Shown here: piece after piece, positions 58,751 through 64,000 of the stretch
Layout: every line of letters begins with the position of its first letter
Position numbering within the stretch: the stretch's first letter is position 1
Source: JAUSFM01 sp964343705
Lineage (GTDB): Archaea; Nanobdellota; Nanobdellia; Woesearchaeales; UBA12501
Direction of reading: 5' to 3'
DNA length: 64,000 nucleotides
Assembly: GCA_964343705.1 (NCBI GenBank)
Contig: CAYFJX010000005.1
Span: 62,001 to 126,000, forward strand
Position numbers and translations under genes: made by a program
Notes under the pieces: generated by a model
Databases searched by the model: none
Told to the model about the DNA's origin: nothing
The model's input: the letters and a program-made list of their open reading frames with translations, nothing else

Positions 58751-59620
58751 ATGGCTAGGATATTAGATTTCCAATGGAGAAAAGCAAAAAAAACATTAGA
58801 AGAGTTATCTAAAACTCTTGTGGACTTGGAGAGTAAAGCACAGGCTCTCCAAGAGAAATCAAATGTTGTTGATCTTTCTGATAAGTTGCAGATTAAGAAA
58901 TTGCATGATCTTCCTAAAAAAACTTTAGCCTACATAGTGGTTGCTCATCATGAAGGGTTGGATGCTTTTGAGAATCATGATTTTGAAAAAGCAGCTGAAA
59001 TCTTTGGCGCGTTAGTTGGATCTAACTATTTAATTCCAGGGTGTGCGGAATATTTTGAACTTGCATATTCATTATACAAAACAGGAAGAGCTGAAGATGC
59101 AATCTCAGCGTGTCATGAGGGGATCTCAGAAGGTGTTTCAGAAAAATCAAAGCTTTACTTGGTTCTTGCAGATTGCTATGCTGATCAAGAAACCTTGGAA
59201 GGGTTAGATAATGCAAGGTATTGTATTGCTAAAGCACAAGAACTCATAAATGAGAAAGGGAAGTTTCTAGACCTGCTTAAAGTATTACATTCTAATCTTG
59301 GGATTAAGCAACATGCGTGTGCAATTGTTGGGCTAGAGCATAAGTTTGATGACATTAATGAGCAACTTAATTATACCTTGACCTTGCAGGCTGAGGGAAA
59401 GTCATACAATGTTTTACTGCCAATCACAATCGTTGACGAAGATGGAAATGAATTTTTCCCTAGATCCTTGCCAGAAGATATGCTTCCACAGGCATTTAAA
59501 GTTATGAGAGAGGCTTGTACACAGGCAATTGGAAAATCAGTTTACTTTTCTGATGAGATCTTGGAACGAGAAGGTGTTCAACAAGAAGATATCTCATACA
59601 GGACATTCGAGCGGGATTAG
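58751..59620 (+). CDS. TPR-like helical-repeat protein
   Basis: 289 residues. A coiled N-terminus (AKKTLEELSKTLVDLESKAQ) is followed by tetratricopeptide-like pairs (EGLDAFENHDFEKAAEIFGA, FELAYSLYKTGRAEDAISAC, LVLADCYADQETLEG) and a C-terminal domain without match. Cytosolic scaffold. CTTATATA about 28 nt before the ATG suggests a leaderless start, just downstream of MITE copy B. Confidence 0.7.
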   Translation: MARILDFQWRKAKKTLEELSKTLVDLESKAQALQEKSNVVDLSDKLQIKKLHDLPKKTLAYIVVAHHEGLDAFENHDFEKAAEIFGALVGSNYLIPGCAEYFELAYSLYKTGRAEDAISACHEGISEGVSEKSKLYLVLADCYADQETLEGLDNARYCIAKAQELINEKGKFLDLLKVLHSNLGIKQHACAIVGLEHKFDDINEQLNYTLTLQAEGKSYNVLLPITIVDEDGNEFFPRSLPEDMLPQAFKVMREACTQAIGKSVYFSDEILEREGVQQEDISYRTFERD

Positions 59621-59628
59621 CTTAAGTC

Positions 59629-60003
59629 TCAAATTTCATCTCGGGGGATCTCTAAGTCATTAAAATCTTTGTCATAGGTTACAATTGAGGAACAATTCAT
59701 TAACAGAGCAATGGTATAATGTATAAGGTCAATGAATCTTAACCTTTTATACTTCTGTCCTCTTTTCATTGCTTCGAATACAATTTTTCCGTCAACTGGG
59801 ATAACTTGGAGATGGGATCGCAATACTGCCCTAATAGATTTGATTGCTGTTTCTCTATTTGTTACATTTTCAATAACATTAAATGCTTCAATTAAATTGA
59901 TTGAATCAGTGATGCCTTCTCCTTCAAGAACTTTTTGTGACTCTATCTGGTGAGGATTTTGATAAAAAGCATACGAGAGTATTGTACTATCAATAAACCT
60001 CAT
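59629..60003 (-). CDS. VapC-type PIN-domain toxin, second pair
   Basis: 124 residues. MRFIDSTILSYAF (first Asp), SINLIEAFNVIENV (Glu), RLRFIDLIHYTIALL (Asp) and IVTYDKDFNDL (last acidic pair) make the PIN active site. Its start overlaps the antitoxin stop by 4 bp (ATGA). Predicted RNase. Confidence 0.88.
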   Translation of the reverse strand: MRFIDSTILSYAFYQNPHQIESQKVLEGEGITDSINLIEAFNVIENVTNRETAIKSIRAVLRSHLQVIPVDGKIVFEAMKRGQKYKRLRFIDLIHYTIALLMNCSSIVTYDKDFNDLEIPRDEI

Positions 60004-60239
60004 CTGAACATCCTCGCATTTAATTCTTTCATTTGTTTTGGTGTTAAGTTGTGTTTTGGCTTAATTTTTCTTGCATCTGCGAAAACTTTCTTAAGGTCTT
60101 CTCCAATGGGGGTCATGATTATTTTACCTTTTTTCACTTCCATATCAAGAGGGCTCCCTATATGTAAACTAAGTTCTTCTCTAATGTGTGCAGGAACTGT
60201 TACTTGTTGTCCTTTTGTTAATCGTACTAACATTTTCAT
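60000..60239 (-). CDS. AbrB-type antitoxin of the second VapBC pair
   Basis: 79 residues. MLVRLTKGQQVTVPAHIREE then LSLHIGSPLDMEVKKGKI is a SpoVT/AbrB swapped-hairpin domain, followed by a toxin-binding helix (LTPKQMKELNARMF). Binds the operator and neutralises VapC. Confidence 0.85.
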   Translation of the reverse strand: MKMLVRLTKGQQVTVPAHIREELSLHIGSPLDMEVKKGKIIMTPIGEDLKKVFADARKIKPKHNLTPKQMKELNARMFR

Positions 60240-60328
60240 TCACCATGTATCATGAAGCATGGATCATATATAAATCTTTTGATTTTCCGCTAAAAATTTA
60301 TAAACACCTACTTTAATCTCCTTCATAT

Positions 60329-60668
60329 GGGCCCGTGGTCTAGTCTGGTATGACGCAATAAAATGAAAAAGTGGGTCTGTGGTCTAGTGGCTATGACATC
60401 GCCTCGACACGGCGGGGATCCCCGGTTCGAGTCCGGGCAGACCCATTTTCATTTTACGTGCATAAAATCTTTGATTTTATTGCGTCGCATCGACACGGCG
60501 GGATTTTGTTTTTTATGAGTCGTTCCGCAGGGTCGAACATAGTGAGATCCTGCATTGCACTATTGGGTTGATAAGGGGCGTAGCATCCCTTATCCCTGTA
60601 GTTCAAATATTGGCGCCCGAAGGGAGACAATACCTTCGAACGTCAGTGAGAAAGTCCGGGCGGGCCCA
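60329..60668 (+). other. Disordered tRNA-Val locus: split tRNA-like ends around an intact tRNA
   Basis: 60329-60355 is a 5' tRNA half (acceptor GGGCCCG, D arm). 60661-60668 is the exactly matching 3' end CGGGCCC plus A, with AGTCCGGG before it like a T-arm end. Between them lie an intact tRNA-Val, a second anticodon-arm copy with GACAC (about 60485-60504), a 13-bp inverted repeat (60352-60364 with 60474-60486) and several hairpins, such as AAGGG/CCCTT at about 60573-60591. It may be an interrupted gene, a decayed duplicate or a structured RNA. Confidence 0.5.
60373..60445 (+). tRNA. tRNA-Val(GAC)
   Basis: Acceptor GGGTCTG/CAGACCC with A73, D arm GTC..GAC, anticodon arm TCGCC-TCGACAC-GGCGG (anticodon GAC), T arm CCCGG-TTCGAGT-CCGGG; no intron. 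Position 33 is C in place of the near-universal T. The flanks AAAATGAAAA (60360-60369) and TTTTCATTTT (60446-60455) extend the acceptor stem by 10 bp beyond a 3-nt/1-nt bulge. Confidence 0.88.
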
Positions 60669-60718
60669 TGTTTTCTTTTCAACAAACTTTATTAATGCTA
60701 AAGCCTATTTTGTGACTA

Positions 60719-63151
60719 ATGGAAAAAAAAGTGAAGATTATTGCTGTACTTGCAGTTTTACTTGTAAGTTTATTCTATTTTGGAGATAAATTCACTGGCC
60801 TTGCGGTGAATGATGGTTCTCGGGCTCAACAGTTACAAGATTGTGTTGCAGGTGGTACTTCTCTATTACAATGTCGGCTTAATGCTGGTATTCTTACTCA
60901 AGCAGAGTTTGAAGCTGCAGGTGGTAACGCTATTGCAGGAGCAGCAGTTGCAGGTTTGCCTTCACAAGCAGAGTATAAAAAAATGATTCACACTGTTTGG
61001 CGAAATTACAAACCATTTATCCATAGCTGGATTTCTTTTTCTTTTTCTGATGACTCTACTTCAGGTAAGCGAACTCGTGCACTATACGATCTCCAAGGGT
61101 GGACAAACAATCTTTTGTTGTACGCGTCTGCAAACAATGATATTGCATTGTTAGATGATCTTGCTGAGACCTATCTTATGCCCCTGCAGTATCTTGAAAC
61201 AAAAAATGTGTATCGTTATGCCTATCTCCCTGAAAAATTACCACCTCAAAATCTACCTGCAGGTGAAGAAAAACAGCGTTTGTGGAAGCAGTTTTATCGT
61301 ACAGATCTCCAACTTGAAAAACCAATTCTTATGTGGTCACGAAGCCGAGATAAGTCAATGGAGTTGAGATTAGATGTTGGCCAATTTTTATATCTTGCCT
61401 CTGATGCTCTTAATGCGTTTCTTGCGGTTCCTCAGGATCAAAGAACTCCAAATATGCAACGCTTTATACGAGAATACCCCCCTGTTATTAAGGCTCATTA
61501 CCAACGCTGGGTCATAGATGACCATCGGATGTTTGGTTTACAGGGGTGGGGTTGTAATGAGTATGGGTCAGATAGATATAATCATCTTAACTACTTAAAA
61601 TCTCTACGGGACGAAACTTGGACGCCACGAAACAAGGACAAGCCAAATACTTTATGTAATTCAATGACAGATATTGACACTTGGATGGTTGTAGGGGTTG
61701 TCAAAATGCTTGCAGCCAACCACAAAGATCCTTCCGCAATGCCACTCACCCAGGAACAAAAAACCAAGTTTATGGAATATGTTGGTGTTGGCACACAAGC
61801 TATAGAAAGAAGAATGAATCCAAATCAGCTTACTGACTTTGCAGGTAAACAAGTGGTTGGATTTAACTTTGAACAGAACCGAGGGGATACTCACCCTGAT
61901 AATGTATGGTCAGGCTATGAAGGGGCAAGCTATCCTACAGAAAATGATAAATCTTCACGAAAGACAGGATGGGATTTTAGCCACGCTACGAGACTTCCTT
62001 ATGTCTTTGACACATTATACAAACATAAAGATATAACAGGGCAATCCTTCCCCACGCAAGATACCATGAAAAAAGTAGCTAACCAATATGTGTATGGGGT
62101 ATTCAACAAAGACCTTGAACTTCCTCTTTTTAGTAACTTTTTTAGTGGGGATAATGGTTGGTTCAGGGTGAACTATGGTTGGAGTCCAAAAAGTGGAAAG
62201 CCTGCTCCAGGAACTGGCACACCTCCTTATGGCCAGAACTACGCAGGTCCATCGTATTTCATGTCCTTGGCAAAGTATACTCCTGATAAAAACAAACTAT
62301 TGCCAGCAATATGGAATATATTAACTACGAACATGGTAAAAGACAAATCACACAATGGTAATCTAGCAACAGGATGGAAGGTTACAAGTAATCCTGAAGG
62401 CAAGTTTGGAGGCAGTTTAGTTTTTGATCATCCAGAAAGATACAAAGAGTATCTTTGGTGCGGGAAACACACAGATTGGATACAGTCTAAGGGAACGTTT
62501 GCATTCTGGGTGAAAACAGCTGAACAAAATGTTGATATGGATGTCCTTGATCTGTGGGAAGTGCCTTACACTGATATCTTTATTGTGATGGTAAATAAAC
62601 AAAATAAAGTTTGGTTCACCGTCAAAGAGGCGAACAACAAACTTATCAGTCTTACTTCGAAAAAAGCCATGGATGCTCCAGGATGGCATCATGTTGTGAT
62701 AACACAAGATGGGAGTGGAGCAAAAATATACATTGATGGTGAGCTTAGCGAGACAAGCGGAAAAAATAGTGCTGAATGGACAAATACTCTCAATATGCAT
62801 CACTTTCCGAAATTTAATGATGCGTACAACAGTGCAGGTTGTTACTTGGGCAATTCTCACTGGACAAAATTTAGAGGGGAACTTGACGAAGTGTATTTCT
62901 TGAATCGTGCATTGTCTGCAGAGGAAGTACAGCAATTACACCAAAATACTCTAAAAAACAAAGAAGGATTACTTATTCACTGGAGTTTTGATGACCTTCT
63001 TGATGTGAAAAAGATGGAACACAAAGATCTCTATTATGGTCCAAGAGATTATTATAACAAAAATCCTCCGAAGCTTGTTGAACAGTATTTTCCTGATAAA
63101 TCAAAAACTATGCTTATTGCTTTACCTGTATTTGCCTTGGGAAGTTCTTAG
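60719..63151 (+). CDS. Large exported protein with all-alpha domain and LamG/concanavalin-like domain
   Basis: 810 residues. An N-terminal anchor (VKIIAVLAVLLVSLFYFGDKF followed by TGLAVNDG) leads to a helical, Trp-rich domain (residues of about 80-570, with WGCNEYGSDRYNHLNYL and GYEGASYPTEN) that may be an alpha/alpha toroid as in polysaccharide lyases. The C-terminal LamG fold follows (GSLVFDHPERY, GTFAFWVKTA, GWHHVVITQDGSGAKIYIDG, FRGELDEVYFLNRALSAEE). Probably binds or degrades external glycans. TTTATTAAT about 27 nt before the ATG. Confidence 0.75.
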   Translation: MEKKVKIIAVLAVLLVSLFYFGDKFTGLAVNDGSRAQQLQDCVAGGTSLLQCRLNAGILTQAEFEAAGGNAIAGAAVAGLPSQAEYKKMIHTVWRNYKPFIHSWISFSFSDDSTSGKRTRALYDLQGWTNNLLLYASANNDIALLDDLAETYLMPLQYLETKNVYRYAYLPEKLPPQNLPAGEEKQRLWKQFYRTDLQLEKPILMWSRSRDKSMELRLDVGQFLYLASDALNAFLAVPQDQRTPNMQRFIREYPPVIKAHYQRWVIDDHRMFGLQGWGCNEYGSDRYNHLNYLKSLRDETWTPRNKDKPNTLCNSMTDIDTWMVVGVVKMLAANHKDPSAMPLTQEQKTKFMEYVGVGTQAIERRMNPNQLTDFAGKQVVGFNFEQNRGDTHPDNVWSGYEGASYPTENDKSSRKTGWDFSHATRLPYVFDTLYKHKDITGQSFPTQDTMKKVANQYVYGVFNKDLELPLFSNFFSGDNGWFRVNYGWSPKSGKPAPGTGTPPYGQNYAGPSYFMSLAKYTPDKNKLLPAIWNILTTNMVKDKSHNGNLATGWKVTSNPEGKFGGSLVFDHPERYKEYLWCGKHTDWIQSKGTFAFWVKTAEQNVDMDVLDLWEVPYTDIFIVMVNKQNKVWFTVKEANNKLISLTSKKAMDAPGWHHVVITQDGSGAKIYIDGELSETSGKNSAEWTNTLNMHHFPKFNDAYNSAGCYLGNSHWTKFRGELDEVYFLNRALSAEEVQQLHQNTLKNKEGLLIHWSFDDLLDVKKMEHKDLYYGPRDYYNKNPPKLVEQYFPDKSKTMLIALPVFALGSS

Positions 63152-63253
63152 CTTATTCTCCACTTTTTTTCCACTCAACCACTACAAAACTTTTTATAAT
63201 CAGAAATTCTTTTTTCCTTGGCTAGTTTTACATTAGTACTTGGAGGTATAATT

Positions 63254-64000
63254 ATGGCAACACTAGCAGATGCAGAAGAATTTCTAAAAAGCATAAGGAA
63301 AAACCATGTAAGTACCTTGCCTTTTTCCATTGAACGAAAACTTACCTTACTCACCCACGAATTTGAAAAAAAGAGCAGAACATGGACAACAGATGATAGG
63401 CACCGAGCACACAGTATTGCAAGTTTGTGTAACGAAAAACTAGCGCATATACGTCAATGGCGGGTCTTTGAAAAACTTGAAGATAAAACAGATCCCACCT
63501 ATCATGATCTTGCCAATTTATACTACGCGTTGCGTGAAGGTCAGAGCACCCTTGGTTATTATGATGCAGAAAACAGTGGTTATGCTGAAGCAGTACAAGC
63601 TTTAGCAAAACGCAGACTAAAACGTCCACGTGTACTCTTGCTTGGCTTCTCAACTGTATACTCTCTTGAAAACATTGCAGCAATGATGCATCTTGAAGAA
63701 ATGGAGGGTGCTGAGATTGTTGCTTTTGATCTTGAAACACAACCGTTGGAAGAAGCTCAAGAATATTGTGGTGGTGAACTGTATGGTATAAAAGTCACCT
63801 ACATGCAAGGAGATGCAACACAAAACGTGTTAAAGCCAAACAGCTTTGATCTTGCTGTAACACACTTATTTTTTACTCACATCCCTCATGATCAAAAACC
63901 TGCTGTGATACGTGAGACAAAAAAACTACTGAAAAAACGTGGCATGTTTGTTGATAACGAGCTTATGATTCCTGGCACTATGCCAAAAGATAGCTTTGTT
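63254..64000 (+). CDS. Class I SAM-dependent methyltransferase, cut by the window edge
   Basis: 249 codons visible, no stop. ATG at 63254 with GGAGGT just upstream. About 110 helical residues precede RPRVLLLGFSTVYS (SAM-binding motif I in a degenerate form), IVAFDLE (motif II Asp), QGDATQN and FDLAVTHLFFTHIPHDQK, then KKLLKKRGMFV (motifs IV-V of Rossmann methyltransferases). Substrate unknown. Confidence 0.75.
   Translation, partial: MATLADAEEFLKSIRKNHVSTLPFSIERKLTLLTHEFEKKSRTWTTDDRHRAHSIASLCNEKLAHIRQWRVFEKLEDKTDPTYHDLANLYYALREGQSTLGYYDAENSGYAEAVQALAKRRLKRPRVLLLGFSTVYSLENIAAMMHLEEMEGAEIVAFDLETQPLEEAQEYCGGELYGIKVTYMQGDATQNVLKPNSFDLAVTHLFFTHIPHDQKPAVIRETKKLLKKRGMFVDNELMIPGTMPKDSFV

Noticed and set aside
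60640..60668. GAGAAAGTCCGGGC resembles the conserved P4 strand of RNase P RNA.
   Set aside because: The matching 3' strand and other universal bases are not found nearby, and the block doubles as the T-arm and acceptor end of the split tRNA. A chance match is more likely.
1..64000. CRISPR array, rRNA genes, prophage or complete insertion sequence.
   Set aside because: No regularly spaced direct repeats, no rRNA core sequences, no integrase or transposase and no phage structural genes were seen.

Overview
The window looks like a piece of an AT-rich archaeal chromosome, most likely from a small-genome DPANN-type lineage (Woesearchaeota/Pacearchaeota-like). That placement is an inference from gene content; no 16S rRNA is present. 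Archaeal markers are ribosomal protein S6e, aIF1A, archaeal/eukaryal-type TrpRS, peptidyl-tRNA hydrolase 2, archease, a deoxyhypusine-synthase homologue, AMP phosphorylase, CDP-archaeol synthase, a DRG-type GTPase and intron-bearing tRNAs. Bacterial-looking genes sit among them: ThrRS, signal peptidase II, cofactor-dependent phosphoglycerate mutase, an NtrC/Fis-type HTH protein and an M23 peptidase. Many genes have a TATA-like box about 25 nt before the start codon and no Shine-Dalgarno, which suggests leaderless mRNAs; others have a clear GGAGG-like site.

Layout. 1-5.3 kb: archease, UbiB-like kinase, a Lys-rich H1-like protein and a DRG GTPase. 5.6-15.7 kb: thrS, a deoxyhypusine-synthase homologue with a zinc-knuckle insert, aIF1A, lspA, a HAD phosphatase, a fused pentose-phosphate epimerase/isomerase and a TctA-like permease. 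15.7-21.2 kb: a 210-bp MITE-like element, a patatin lipase, CarS, a small-molecule kinase and FolC. 21.4-22.0 kb: S6e with a hairpin-bearing C-terminal extension. 22.0-32.2 kb, minus strand: a tightly overlapping operon of zinc ribbons, two giant paralogous proteins, a membrane Ser/Thr kinase, a further protein and a secreted M23 peptidase. 32.5-38.3 kb: thioredoxin, NYN nuclease, VapBC, gene fragments, an intron-bearing tRNA-Leu, MTAP, and a phosphoglycerate mutase-enolase operon. 38.5-50.5 kb: trpS, several secreted or lipoprotein genes, a second kinase, ferredoxin, PTH2 and a frameshifted NIF3. 50.9-58.2 kb: HTH regulator, Cys-repeat exoprotein, AMP phosphorylase, AI-2E-type permease and JAMM protease. 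58.3-64 kb: tRNA-Thr with intron, the second MITE copy, a TPR protein, VapBC, a disordered tRNA-Val locus, a LamG exoprotein and a partial methyltransferase.

The strongest candidate for an undescribed system is the 22-32 kb operon. The kinase and the two giant proteins share a roughly 190-residue helical module, and the giants also carry several copies of an alpha/beta module. A second theme is palindromic DNA: a MITE with perfect 9-bp target duplications, two further repeat families whose hairpin stems change in a compensatory way between copies, and a bulged-A mini-hairpin found in the MITE, inside the S6e coding region and within the tRNA-Val locus. The tRNA-Leu has a textbook bulge-helix-bulge intron in its T loop. 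Three genes (M23 peptidase, a lipoprotein, NIF3) need a frameshift to be whole; two of the shifts fall at A-runs, so sequencing error, slippage and programmed frameshifting all remain possible.
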